Source of the DNA: CAZJHX01 sp964545715
GTDB taxonomy: Bacteria > Myxococcota_A > UBA9042 > GCA-2863065
Length of the DNA: 58,628 bases
Assembly (NCBI GenBank): GCA_964545715.1
Contig: CAZJHX010000060.1
Coordinates: 1-58,628, forward strand
Reading direction: 5' to 3'
A program made the position numbers and the translations under genes. The notes under the pieces were generated by a model. That model had not been told where the DNA came from. It saw nothing but the letters and a program-made list of their open reading frames with translations, and made no database searches. Of the stretch, positions 1 through 7,749 are shown in pieces. Each line of letters starts with the position of its first letter. Within the stretch, counting starts at the first letter, position 1.

Positions 1-620
1 GTCAGCAGCGGGTCGTCTGCGCGCAGCGTGCCGGCGCCGACCAGAATCGCGTCCTGAGTGTTGCGCAGCTCGTGGACGTCCATCCGGCTGTCAGGTCCGG
101 TCACCCAGCGACTGTGCCCGGTGGATGTGGCGATCTTGCCGTCCAGGGTAGTGGCCACTTTCAGGGTGACCAACGGACGCCCGGTGCGCTTTTGATGGGT
201 GAAGTGCGCGATCAGGGCCTTGCACTCGGCCTCCTCGACGCCGGTCACGACCTCGAGCCCCGCCGCGCGCAGCCGCTCAACGCCGCCCCCGTCAACGTCG
301 GGATTGGGGTCCATAGCGCCGACCACGACTCGGGAGACACCGGCTTCGATCAGCGCCTCCGTGCAGGGTCCGGTGCGGCCGCGATGATTGCACGGCTCCA
401 ATGTGACGTAGGCCGTGGCGCCCGTGGCCTGCGTGACCGTGTTGAGGGCCTCGATCTCGGCGTGCGCCAAGCCGGCGCGCTGATGAAAGCCCTCCCCGAT
501 GACCTCCCCGTCGCGCACCAGGACACAGCCGACCGGCGGATTGGGCGACGTGCGCCCCAGCCCCAGCCTGCCAAGCGCCAACGCCCGCTGCATGAAGCGG
601 ACGTCGTCGCGCTCACTCAC
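1..620 (-). CDS. ribD: RibD, bifunctional riboflavin deaminase/reductase (3' part outside window)
   Basis: Riboflavin biosynthesis: the N-terminal zinc deaminase acts on the pyrimidine product of GTP cyclohydrolase II and the C-terminal domain reduces its ribose side chain. I read about 206 residues from a GTG at 620 (MSERDDVRFMQRAL...). The deaminase signatures are visible: an N-P-P-V-G-C strand, the zinc/catalytic H-A-E (GLAHAEIEAL) and the P-C-N-H-R-G-R-T-G-P-C zinc motif. It then runs into the start of the reductase domain (V-T-L-K-V-A-T-T-L-D-G-K) and leaves the window without a stop. The GTG overlaps the nrdR stop (GTGA), so the two are translationally coupled. The nrdR-rib linkage is common in bacteria. 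Family assignment is secure; only the C-terminus is missing. Confidence 0.93.
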   Translation of the reverse strand, partial: MSERDDVRFMQRALALGRLGLGRTSPNPPVGCVLVRDGEVIGEGFHQRAGLAHAEIEALNTVTQATGATAYVTLEPCNHRGRTGPCTEALIEAGVSRVVVGAMDPNPDVDGGGVERLRAAGLEVVTGVEEAECKALIAHFTHQKRTGRPLVTLKVATTLDGKIATSTGHSRWVTGPDSRMDVHELRNTQDAILVGAGTLRADDPLL

Positions 621-1075
621 AGGTCCTTTCCGATGAACTCTTGAATCTCGTCCAGGAACTCGTGCAGGTCGTTGAAGCTGCGGTATACGCTGGCGAAGCG
701 GATGTAGGCGATCGGGTCGACGCGCTTGAGAAAGTCCATGACAGCCTCGCCGATCTCGTGGGACGGGATCTCAGGGGCGCCGCCCTCGAACAGGCGCGCC
801 TCGATGCCGTCTACGGCGGCATTGACGTCGCCGCGGGAGACAGGGCGCTTCTGCAGTGAGTGCGTAATGCTGAAGAGCATCTTCTCGCGGGAGTAGGCCT
901 CGCGGCGGCCGTCCTTCTTGACGACGACCGGGGTGAACTCCTCGAGCGCTTCGTAGGTGGTGTAGCGCTTATCGCAGGCTTCACACTGGCGGCGGCGACG
1001 GATCGCGCGGCCCTCGCGTACCAGCCGGGAGTCGACGACTTTGTCTTCAAGGGTTGCGCAGTAGGGGCAGCGCAT
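617..1075 (-). CDS. nrdR: NrdR transcriptional repressor of ribonucleotide reductase genes
   Basis: 152 residues, the usual NrdR length. The N-terminal zinc ribbon is intact (MRCPYC at 1-6 and C-E-A-C-D-K-R-Y-T-T-Y-E around 32-43), followed by the ATP-cone domain (V-V-K-K-D-G-R-R-E-A-Y-S-R-E-K) that senses ATP/dATP. In characterised bacteria NrdR binds paired boxes before nrd operons and represses them when dATP is high. It follows rpiB with a 6-bp gap and overlaps ribD by GTGA, so it sits in the yceD-rpmF-rpiB-nrdR-ribD operon. No nrd gene is in the window, so its targets must lie elsewhere. Confidence 0.96.
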   Translation of the reverse strand: MRCPYCATLEDKVVDSRLVREGRAIRRRRQCEACDKRYTTYEALEEFTPVVVKKDGRREAYSREKMLFSITHSLQKRPVSRGDVNAAVDGIEARLFEGGAPEIPSHEIGEAVMDFLKRVDPIAYIRFASVYRSFNDLHEFLDEIQEFIGKDL

Positions 1076-1081
1076 CGCGAA

Positions 1082-1519
1082 TCAGCCTTCCAGCCCGTGG
1101 ATTTTGGCCACACGGCCGACGTGGCGCCCCTCTCCGAACCCGGTCTCCAGCCACACAGCGACGATGGCTTCGGCCAGCGCAGGGGCGGTAAAGCGCTCGC
1201 CGAGACACAATACGTTTGCGTTGTTGTGCTCGCGGGACAAGCGAGCGTGCTCAAGGTCTTGAACGACAGCGGCGCGAATGCCCGGCACCTTGTTGGCCGC
1301 CATAGACATGCCGATGCCGGAGCCGCAAACCAGGATGCCGCGGTCGGCTTCGCCGGTGGAGACGGCGCGCGCGACAGGGCCGGCAAAATCCGGGTAGTCG
1401 CAGCGCTCGGCTGCCGCGGGCCCATGGTCGGCGACGTCGTGACCGGCCGCCCGCAGAGATGCGGCCAACACGCCCTTGAGCGCGAAGCCGCCGTGATCGC
1501 TCGCTATCGCGAGTCGCAT
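1082..1519 (-). CDS. rpiB: Ribose-5-phosphate isomerase B
   Basis: 145 residues of the RpiB/LacAB family, interconverting ribose 5-phosphate and ribulose 5-phosphate in the pentose phosphate pathway. The N-terminus MRLAIASDHGGF carries the D-H-G phosphate-binding motif. The catalytic Cys is in I-L-V-C-G-S-G-I-G-M-S, followed by A-A-N-K-V-P-G-I-R-A, and the E-H-N-N-A-N-V-L motif is present. I chose the ATG at 1519 because the conserved protein begins there; the open frame upstream to 1591 overlaps rpmF and has no family similarity. It lies 13 bp after rpmF and 6 bp before nrdR. Ordinary housekeeping gene. Confidence 0.95.
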   Translation of the reverse strand: MRLAIASDHGGFALKGVLAASLRAAGHDVADHGPAAAERCDYPDFAGPVARAVSTGEADRGILVCGSGIGMSMAANKVPGIRAAVVQDLEHARLSREHNNANVLCLGERFTAPALAEAIVAVWLETGFGEGRHVGRVAKIHGLEG

Positions 1520-1532
1520 CAGTCGTCCAGGG

Positions 1533-1721
1533 CTACTCGAAGTCGCCGGTGACGATGACTTCGCGGTTCTTGTAATAGCCGCAGGAGCCACACACGCGGT
1601 GCGGCAGCTTGTGGGCCTTGCAACGCGAGCAGGTGCTCAGGTTGGGTGCCGCAAGCTTGTCGTGGTTGGCGCGACGGCGGTCACGACGGGTACGAGAGAG
1701 TCGTTTCTTGGGTACTGGCAT
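1533..1721 (-). CDS. rpmF: 50S ribosomal protein L32
   Basis: 62 residues beginning MPVPKKRLSRTRRDRRRANH, a typical bL32 N-terminus. It has the zinc-binding form with two C-x2-C pairs (C-S-R-C and C-G-S-C), rather than the Cys-free variant some genomes carry for zinc starvation. The gene starts 4 bp after the yceD stop; the yceD-rpmF pair is widely conserved. In many bacteria this pair is followed by fatty-acid genes such as plsX-fabH, but here it is followed by rpiB-nrdR-ribD. Confidence 0.97.
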   Translation of the reverse strand: MPVPKKRLSRTRRDRRRANHDKLAAPNLSTCSRCKAHKLPHRVCGSCGYYKNREVIVTGDFE

Positions 1722-1725
1722 GGCT

Positions 1726-2274
1726 TCAGCCTCTTACCTTTATGTCAGCGAGCTTTGCCCAGGGCGAGTCCGGTGTGAACTCGACCCTCTTGCAGGCGCA
1801 GCTGGCGCTATTGAGATCGATACCGCATTCGGAGCACAGGCCGCGACATTCCTCGCGACACACGGGGTAGTCGGGCAACGCAAAGACGATCTGCTCGATG
1901 ACGGGTGACTCCAGCTCGACGATCGAACCGGAGTAAAGCGTCAGCTCGCGCTCGCCATCAAGGCCCCACACCTCGATGTCTCCTTCCTCGTCGTCGTCCT
2001 CGCTGCCCTCGGCAAAGGCCAGGCGAATCGGAACGGCGAGACGGCCGGAAGCCTCTTCGGCGCAGCGACTGCAGTCAAAGTCGAAAGCGACGTCGATGTC
2101 GCCGTCCACGATGACGTTCTTGTCGCGGCGTTTCAGCGTCAACCGCAGCGCGTACGAACCGTCTTTGGCCCGATGCAGGTCGCCGAGCGCAAAGTCCACC
2201 CACTGCTGGGTAACCTCGCCGTCGACGTCCAGACCGGATGGCGGGATCCGGTCCACGGTGTAGCTGAATTCCAC
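1726..2274 (-). CDS. yceD: YceD/DUF177-family protein (23S rRNA accumulation protein family)
   Basis: 182 residues of the YceD (DUF177) family, proteins linked to 23S rRNA processing or accumulation. Visible features are the C-S-R-C-A-E-E motif near residue 75, an acidic stretch (EGSEDDDEEGDIEVWG), and a C-terminal Cys cluster (C-R-E-E-C-R-G-L-C-S-E-C-G) typical of the family. The frame is open from 2289, but I chose the GTG at 2274 because a GGAGG sequence sits 8 nt before it; a GTG at 2289 would add five residues and lacks such a site. It is the first gene of the operon and is preceded by a sigma-70-like promoter at 2326-2353. Confidence 0.88.
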   Translation of the reverse strand: MEFSYTVDRIPPSGLDVDGEVTQQWVDFALGDLHRAKDGSYALRLTLKRRDKNVIVDGDIDVAFDFDCSRCAEEASGRLAVPIRLAFAEGSEDDDEEGDIEVWGLDGERELTLYSGSIVELESPVIEQIVFALPDYPVCREECRGLCSECGIDLNSASCACKRVEFTPDSPWAKLADIKVRG

Positions 2275-2325
2275 CGGAGAAACCTCCACAACACCCCCTC
2301 AGCACAGCTGATCGGAGCGGGCGGG

Positions 2326-2353
2326 AGTATAGCTACAGCCCCCCAAACGTCAA
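2326..2353 (-). promoter_or_regulatory. Sigma-70-type promoter for the yceD-rpmF-rpiB-nrdR-ribD operon
   Basis: On the minus strand, TTGACG (2348-2353) and TATACT (2326-2331) are separated by 16 bp, matching 5/6 bases at each box. Transcription would start near 2319, giving a leader of about 45 nt before the GTG of yceD at 2274. The opposite-strand TPR gene starts at 2444, so the element lies in the divergent spacer. Confidence 0.6.
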
Positions 2354-2443
2354 CACGTAAAAAAAGAACGAACCTGTTGAAACAATGGCGCCGTCCCACG
2401 CGTTGCACGCACATCCGCCATTTTCCGATATACTGGGAGATCG

Positions 2444-3427
2444 ATGAACCGGGTTTGGGCCAGACTTCTCGCGACAGCGCTTACCGGCGCGGCCCGCGTT
2501 GCCACGCAATCCCCCGCCATCTACGCTCGGCTGGGCCGCGCTTATGGCGTCCTGGGCCGCGAAAAACAGGCCCTGATCGCGTTCCGCAAAGCCCTTCGTC
2601 TTGACGCGGAGCGGGTGTCAGCCCTGGTCGGCCTGGCCCATAGCCACGTCAGACAGGGCGTCCCCGAGCTCTCCATCCCGCTCTACAGCCGCGCGATGCT
2701 CCTGGCCCCGGCCGACATCGAGATCCCGTTCAGCCTGGCCAACGCCTGGTACGAGCAGGGCGACATCGATCGCGCGGTAGAGCTCTACCGCATCGTGCTC
2801 AGCCTCAACCCGAAGCACGCGCGTGGCCACTTCAACCTGGGCCACGCACACAAGGCCGGCGGCGACCTCGCAGCAGCCGCCACGGCGTTCGCCCACGCCC
2901 TGGTCGCCGACCCGCGCTTCTACAAAGCCCGCTTCATGCGCGCCCACGTTCTGTCACTGATGGGCAACCACACCGAGGCCGTCGACGAATACCGCATCAC
3001 CCTCAAGCACTGCCCGACGTATGTAAAAGCCCACTACAACCTGGGCAACTGCCACCTCAAAGAGGGCGCCGTCCACGACGCCATCCACTGCTACCGCGCC
3101 GTCCTGAAGCTGGACCGCACGTACGAAAAAGCCCACTTCGCCCTGGGCCAGGCCTACCTGAGGGCAGGCAACTTCCGCCGCGCCCGCAACGCCTTCGCCG
3201 ACGCCCTGCGCCTGCGCCCGGACCTGCACGCCTGCCGCCTGCAGCTGGCCCGCCTCCTGGAGGAGCTGGGCCGCCTCGGCGAAGCGGTGCTGCACTACAG
3301 AGTCTATCTCCGCGACGCCCCGCCATCGCCGGAGCACAACGACGTAGAGGCCCGCCTGAGAGTCCTGCGCCGCCGCATGTCCCCGCCGCCGCCGACCCAG
3401 CCGAGCCTGACCGCGATCGCGGGCTAG
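2444..3427 (+). CDS. Tetratricopeptide-repeat protein
   Basis: 327 residues with about seven TPR units through most of the protein, showing the spaced G-x3-A/Y/F-x6-P pattern (for example A-H-F-N-L-G-H-A-H-K-A-G-G-D, A-H-Y-N-L-G-N-C-H-L-K-E-G-A and A-H-F-A-L-G-Q-A-Y-L-R-A-G-N). The start ATG at 2444 has GGGAG 4 nt upstream. There is no clear signal peptide or catalytic domain, so it is probably a cytoplasmic protein-interaction scaffold. It converges with the HATPase gene, overlapping its stop by 4 bp. The third base of codons is strongly biased to C in the second half. No specific function can be assigned. Confidence 0.88.
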   Translation: MNRVWARLLATALTGAARVATQSPAIYARLGRAYGVLGREKQALIAFRKALRLDAERVSALVGLAHSHVRQGVPELSIPLYSRAMLLAPADIEIPFSLANAWYEQGDIDRAVELYRIVLSLNPKHARGHFNLGHAHKAGGDLAAAATAFAHALVADPRFYKARFMRAHVLSLMGNHTEAVDEYRITLKHCPTYVKAHYNLGNCHLKEGAVHDAIHCYRAVLKLDRTYEKAHFALGQAYLRAGNFRRARNAFADALRLRPDLHACRLQLARLLEELGRLGEAVLHYRVYLRDAPPSPEHNDVEARLRVLRRRMSPPPPTQPSLTAIAG

Positions 3428-4377
3428 CGGTCCTTCACAAAGATGTTGAAGCTCTTCGGACGCTCCACAAAGTTGCGGTAGCTGCCGCTGACGTCCAGCA
3501 GACCGATCATCTCGGTCTTCTTGCCGGGGTCGATGTTCACGATGAACTGGCTGAGGCTCTCGAAGATGTAATAGAAGCCCATGCCCGCGCCGCCGCTCTC
3601 GCTGCCGATCTGGTCTTCGCCGCGGGCAAAGCACTTGGCCAGGTACTTCTGGATGGTCTCTGGGGTCAGGCTGCCGAAGTTGTCCGTGACGCTCAGGGCC
3701 AGGTGGCGGCCATCACAGGCAAAGCGAAGCTCGACGTGCTCGTGGGGCTCCAGGTCCACGCGCTGGGTGCGCGGGAGCTTGGTGTAGCGGTGATTGCCCT
3801 GGGCGTCGGTCGGGGCGTTGTAGACCGCGTTCATGACGAACTCGTCGGCTACACCGTTGGCAAGGGCGATGAGCCGGGAGTTCAGGCCCAGGTACTCGCC
3901 GAAGCGCTCGAGCTTTTGCAGCACGCGGTCTTTGTCGCGGCTGCACCGGATGATCTCGCAGTCTGCGTCGATGCCCCAGGTCAGGTACTTCTCCAACCCG
4001 AAAAGGTCGCGGCGGGCGATCTTTTCGACCGTGACGACGATCTCCTCGGCCTCGATGGCTGTGTTCTTGGCGATCAGGTTGGTCAGAAAGCCGGCCTGGA
4101 AGAGCTCGACCAGGCGCTCTTTGCTGCGCTCCTGGCTGAGGATCAGGATGCGGGTGTCCGGTTGCTGTGCCGCGACGTCGCGCAGGAACTGAACGCCGTC
4201 GGCGCCCATGTTGTCGTAGTCGACCAGCAGCAGGTCATAGCTCTTGTCGCGCAGGTGCTGGCGTGACTCGTCCAGGTCGTGACTGAACTCGAGCTCGCTA
4301 CGGGTGGAGCGCAGGATCCGATACAAGTTGCGCTGATCGCGCCCCTTGATGTGGATGAGGAGGATGTTTCCCTGCAC
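3424..4377 (-). CDS. Receiver-like domain fused to a HATPase (anti-sigma-factor-kinase-like) domain
   Basis: 317 residues. Residues 1-120 resemble a CheY-type receiver (M-Q-G-N-I-L-L-I-H strand, acidic Y-D-L-L-L-V-D-Y-D phosphoacceptor strand), though the conserved Lys/Thr region looks divergent. Residues 160-317 form a GHKL/HATPase domain: N box A-D-E-F-V-M-N-A-V-Y-N-A, G1 box V-T-D-N-F-G, G2 box G-G-A-G-M-G-F-Y-Y-I-F. No His-phosphotransfer helix is visible, so RsbW/SpoIIAB-like serine kinases are a better model than sensor kinases. The GTG start at 4377 overlaps the stop of the PhnD-like gene by 1 bp (TAGTG). It is the last gene of the STAS/PP2C operon, which fits a partner-switching role. 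Confidence 0.82.
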   Translation of the reverse strand: MQGNILLIHIKGRDQRNLYRILRSTRSELEFSHDLDESRQHLRDKSYDLLLVDYDNMGADGVQFLRDVAAQQPDTRILILSQERSKERLVELFQAGFLTNLIAKNTAIEAEEIVVTVEKIARRDLFGLEKYLTWGIDADCEIIRCSRDKDRVLQKLERFGEYLGLNSRLIALANGVADEFVMNAVYNAPTDAQGNHRYTKLPRTQRVDLEPHEHVELRFACDGRHLALSVTDNFGSLTPETIQKYLAKCFARGEDQIGSESGGAGMGFYYIFESLSQFIVNIDPGKKTEMIGLLDVSGSYRNFVERPKSFNIFVKDR

Positions 4378-5348
4378 TAACGGGGCTCCGGAAAGTCGGG
4401 CACGTGCCAGTGATTGACAGGCCTGGGCAACGGATAGCGCTTACGCGGCGTGATGGCAATAGAATCCGTCGCCAGCTGCTCCATCGGCAGGGGCGCCCAG
4501 ACGGCCTTGCGCACGGCTCGACTGCCTGCCTCCAGCGCAGCGGCCTTGCGGATCGGGCTTATGATGTCGCGCGCAGCAACCCTGAGCCGCGTCATGGGTC
4601 CCACCTGAGGCACGGCCAGACCGCGGCCGCCGAGCGAGCGAAGTATGATGCGCCGCTCGCCGGCCTTCAGCGCGCCCCTAACCGCGACCAGCGCCGGCAT
4701 GGGCATGCCCCGAAGCGTCGCCACGACGTTGAGCCCGGCCGCGCGACCCTCGCTGGCGTACCCAAGGGTGCAGTCGGCGCGTCCGGTGCGCAGCCAGCCG
4801 GTTATCACGGACATGTCGGCGGCTTTCAGCGGCTTGCCGAAGAACTTGCTGACGTCGATCTCCCCCTCAAAGGCGAAGTTGGACGCGATGCGCGCCTCGC
4901 TGCGGCCTGTGTCGACCAGCGCGATGCGGCGCCCTTTGAAGGCGTTGATACCGAGATCGTTGCGGTAGCTCAGCACGGCGTAGGCGGGCGCGGGCCCCTG
5001 AGGCCCGGTGGCGATGCCGAAGAGCTCGTAGCGGTTGCTCTGACTGACGAGCACGGCGGGGTCTACCAGGGCGACGTGGATGCGCCCCGCACGGGTGAAC
5101 ATCTGCAGATCGCCGGACCGGGTGAAGGCGCGACCGTGCACTGTCAGGCCGGTCACGCGCCCAAGCACGTCCGCCAGGCGCCGGGCATAGTCGGTGCGGT
5201 CGACGCTGCTGCGGAACATGAGGCGCGGCGTGTAGACGCCGAGCTGAATCACGCGCCCCTCGGCGCTCGCCACGGGCGGAACCGCAAACGTGCCCGCAAA
5301 GACCATCAAAGCCAGGGCGGCGAGGATTTTGGCGCCTCTATTTGCCAA
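4377..5348 (-). CDS. PhnD-like periplasmic substrate-binding protein
   Basis: 323 residues resembling the phosphate/phosphonate-type binding proteins (PhnD/SsuA2 fold): V-I-Q-L-G-V-Y-T-P opening strand, then V-D-R-T-D-Y-A-R-R-L-A-D-V-L, a D-P-A-V motif and F-K-G-R-R-I-A-L-V-D-T. The frame is open from 5411, but I place the start at TTG 5348: AAGGAG lies 7 nt upstream and the protein then begins with a textbook signal peptide (A-N-R-G-A-K-I-L-A-A-L-A-L-M ending V-A-S-A). It overlaps the preceding TPR gene by 11 bp. No ABC permease or ATPase is nearby, so it may act as a solute sensor for the signalling operon rather than in transport. Confidence 0.8.
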   Translation of the reverse strand: MANRGAKILAALALMVFAGTFAVPPVASAEGRVIQLGVYTPRLMFRSSVDRTDYARRLADVLGRVTGLTVHGRAFTRSGDLQMFTRAGRIHVALVDPAVLVSQSNRYELFGIATGPQGPAPAYAVLSYRNDLGINAFKGRRIALVDTGRSEARIASNFAFEGEIDVSKFFGKPLKAADMSVITGWLRTGRADCTLGYASEGRAAGLNVVATLRGMPMPALVAVRGALKAGERRIILRSLGGRGLAVPQVGPMTRLRVAARDIISPIRKAAALEAGSRAVRKAVWAPLPMEQLATDSIAITPRKRYPLPRPVNHWHVPDFPEPR

Positions 5349-7749
5349 AGATCCGCTCCTTGCGCTCGATGCGACGGCGCGCCACCTCGGCCGCGATGCC
5401 ACCCTTCTCAAGATAGCTGCGATACAGCTTCAGCGACTGGGCGCGCCGGCCCGCCACGTCGTCCAGGTACAGCGCCAGGTTCAGCGCCGCCTCCGGAACC
5501 GTGCCCTGGGCCTGAAGCGTGCGGAACGTCTTGGACGCCGACTCGTGAGCACCCCGGCTGTAAAGAACACACGCCAGGTTGTGCCGCAGTCGCGGGTCGG
5601 ACCCGGCCAGCTGGACCGCGCGACGCGCCAGCTCCTCAGCCTTTCCAAAGCGCCGGGCCGTGTGGTCCCGCTCAGCCATGTCCTGCAGGACCACCGCCAG
5701 CAGCCGCCGGCCGCGCGGCTCGGTTGGAAACTGCTCCACGTATCGCGTCAGCTGCTCCCGCGCCGCCCGCTCGTTGCCCAGTCGGTAGTAGACGTATCCC
5801 GCGACCAGATTGGCGTCCTTGCGCAGCGCCTCCAGGCCCCAGCCCTCGAGGACGGGGCCGGCCGACAGCTCCGCCAGCAGACGCGGCACCTCGGCCATGC
5901 CTTTTTGCTGCTCAAGCAACGCGGCGGCCATCATGCCGGCTCGGGCGCGCGCGTGGGCAGGCTGCAGTCGCGGCCCCAGCTGCCGCAGCGCCGCGATCCC
6001 TCGCTCAATTTTACCCGCCTTGAGCATGGCGGCCGCCCGATCCAACCGCACCAGCGACAGCGCCGGCTCCGGATCCGTGCCGGCAGCCCGAGCCTGGCGC
6101 AGCGCAGAGATCGCCGCGTCAAACTCGCCAAAATGCCCGTGGATGGCGCCCTGGACGAGCCAGCGCATGCCGACGTCGCGCGCACCCTTGGCCCGCTGCA
6201 CAGCGGCCTGCGCGGTCTCCAGCTGCCCCTGCCGGGTCAGAAGATAAGCGGCAAGCAGGTGCAGATCCGCGTTCAGCGACGAGTGGGTCAGCGCTTGCTG
6301 AACGACCTTCAGCGCCCCGGCCATGTCGCCCGCCAGGTCCTTCATCAAGGCGAGGTTCCAAGCCGCATCCACGAACTTGGGATCGATCTCTAGCGCCCGA
6401 CGCAGATCGGCCTCGGCCTTGTCACTGCCCCCGCCGCGCAGCTCCTGCACGGCACGCCGCGTGCGTGCCACGGGCAGCCAGGCCATCACGTGGCGCTGGT
6501 TGGGGTCGATGGTTCGCGCCGCCTCCAGATCGTCGATGCCCGCGTCGAGACGGCCCGCCATGATCCGCGCAAACCCGAGCTCGGCCCGCATGCGCGCGTT
6601 TTTGGGGGCCACGCGGGCGCCCAGCGACAGGTGTTGGACCGCCCGGACCAGGTCCTTTCGGCGGCGCGCCACCAGCCCCGCGAGCAGCAGATAGGGCTCC
6701 CCGCGCGGCTTGCGCTCCAGCGCCGTGCGGGCGTAGCTGTCGGCCGTCATCAGCTCACTGCTCTCCAGGGCCACCTGCGCCAGCATGTACGGAGCTCGCG
6801 GATCGGCGGGGCCGAGCACCGTCGCCCGCGCCAGCAGCTGAGTCCCCGGCGCCTTCTGTCCGGACTTCACGAGCGCGGCGCCGGCAAAGAAATGTGCGGA
6901 CGGGTGGTCGGGCTTCAGCGCGATGAACGCGCGAAACTGCTTGGCCGCCAGCTTCCACTTATCGATGGCGTAATACGACGAGCCCAGGTTGAAGTGCACC
7001 AGCGCCAGGTCCGGCTGGCGGACCAGCACCTTCTCGTAGACGTCGATCGCCTTCTGGTAGTCGCCCAGCTTGTAGAAGACGTTGCCCAGATTGACGCGCA
7101 CCGGGATGTTGTCCGGCTCCAGCGCCAGGACGCGACGAAACGCGCTCACCGCCTTCTCGACGCGGCCGCGCCGGAGGTGGAGATTGCCGACGACGCCATG
7201 GACCTGCGCATCTTTGGGGCGCCGCTTCAGGTAGGCCCGCGCGTGTCGCAGCGCCCGCTCGTCCTTGCGCGTTCGGTAGTAGTGGCCCATCAGCAGATAG
7301 TGCACGTCAAAGCCCACTTTGGGGCCGCGCGCGACGTCTTCGAGCAGCCGAGCCCCCTCGTTGTACCGCTTGAGACGGAACAGATGGATCCCCAGCACAT
7401 GCTTCAGCGGCGCCGAGCCGGGCGTGGCCTTGAGCGCAGCTGTCAGCACGCCGACCGCCTCCTCGCTGCGCCCCTGATCCAGCAGCACCTGACCCAGCGC
7501 AGTCGCCGCTTTCACGTAGGTCGGCGCCTTCTTCAGCGAGGCGAGCAGCTTGCCGCGAGCCTGCTCAAGCAGCTTCTCAGCCTCGGCGCCGTTGTCCCGC
7601 TCGCGCATGCGACGGGCCTGCTCCATGTGGTCCAGCGCGTCTTCGTACAGCCGTGTCGCCTCGCCTTTTTCGATGCGCTGGGCAGCGGCCGTAGTCGGTA
7701 CGATCGCGACGACACACGCCCACAACAGGACTCGGCTCGCGTGCATCAT
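5338..7749 (-). CDS. Large exported TPR protein
   Basis: 803 residues starting MMHASRVLLWACVVAIVPTT with cleavage likely after A-A-A, so probably periplasmic or membrane-associated. The rest is at least a dozen TPR units; clear ones include V-N-L-G-N-V-F-Y-K-L-G-D-Y-Q-K-A and F-N-L-G-S-S-Y-Y-A-I-D-K. The ATG overlaps the phosphatase stop by 1 bp (TGATG) and its own end overlaps the PhnD-like gene, so it is translated as part of the STAS/PP2C operon. A protein-docking scaffold role for the PhnD-like protein or the phosphatase sensor domain is plausible but only inferred. Confidence 0.87.
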   Translation of the reverse strand: MMHASRVLLWACVVAIVPTTAAAQRIEKGEATRLYEDALDHMEQARRMRERDNGAEAEKLLEQARGKLLASLKKAPTYVKAATALGQVLLDQGRSEEAVGVLTAALKATPGSAPLKHVLGIHLFRLKRYNEGARLLEDVARGPKVGFDVHYLLMGHYYRTRKDERALRHARAYLKRRPKDAQVHGVVGNLHLRRGRVEKAVSAFRRVLALEPDNIPVRVNLGNVFYKLGDYQKAIDVYEKVLVRQPDLALVHFNLGSSYYAIDKWKLAAKQFRAFIALKPDHPSAHFFAGAALVKSGQKAPGTQLLARATVLGPADPRAPYMLAQVALESSELMTADSYARTALERKPRGEPYLLLAGLVARRRKDLVRAVQHLSLGARVAPKNARMRAELGFARIMAGRLDAGIDDLEAARTIDPNQRHVMAWLPVARTRRAVQELRGGGSDKAEADLRRALEIDPKFVDAAWNLALMKDLAGDMAGALKVVQQALTHSSLNADLHLLAAYLLTRQGQLETAQAAVQRAKGARDVGMRWLVQGAIHGHFGEFDAAISALRQARAAGTDPEPALSLVRLDRAAAMLKAGKIERGIAALRQLGPRLQPAHARARAGMMAAALLEQQKGMAEVPRLLAELSAGPVLEGWGLEALRKDANLVAGYVYYRLGNERAAREQLTRYVEQFPTEPRGRRLLAVVLQDMAERDHTARRFGKAEELARRAVQLAGSDPRLRHNLACVLYSRGAHESASKTFRTLQAQGTVPEAALNLALYLDDVAGRRAQSLKLYRSYLEKGGIAAEVARRRIERKERIFGK

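Noticed and set aside
2403..2434. Sigma-70 promoter before the TPR gene at 2444
   Set aside because: TTGCAC and TATACT are 20 bp apart and the latter ends only 9 bp before the ATG, leaving no room for a leader with the observed ribosome-binding site.
4404..6023. Long plus-strand frame opposite the PhnD-like and TPR genes
   Set aside because: Its composition (Arg/Pro/Ala/Gly) and lack of motifs mark it as a shadow of two well-supported minus-strand genes with signal peptides.
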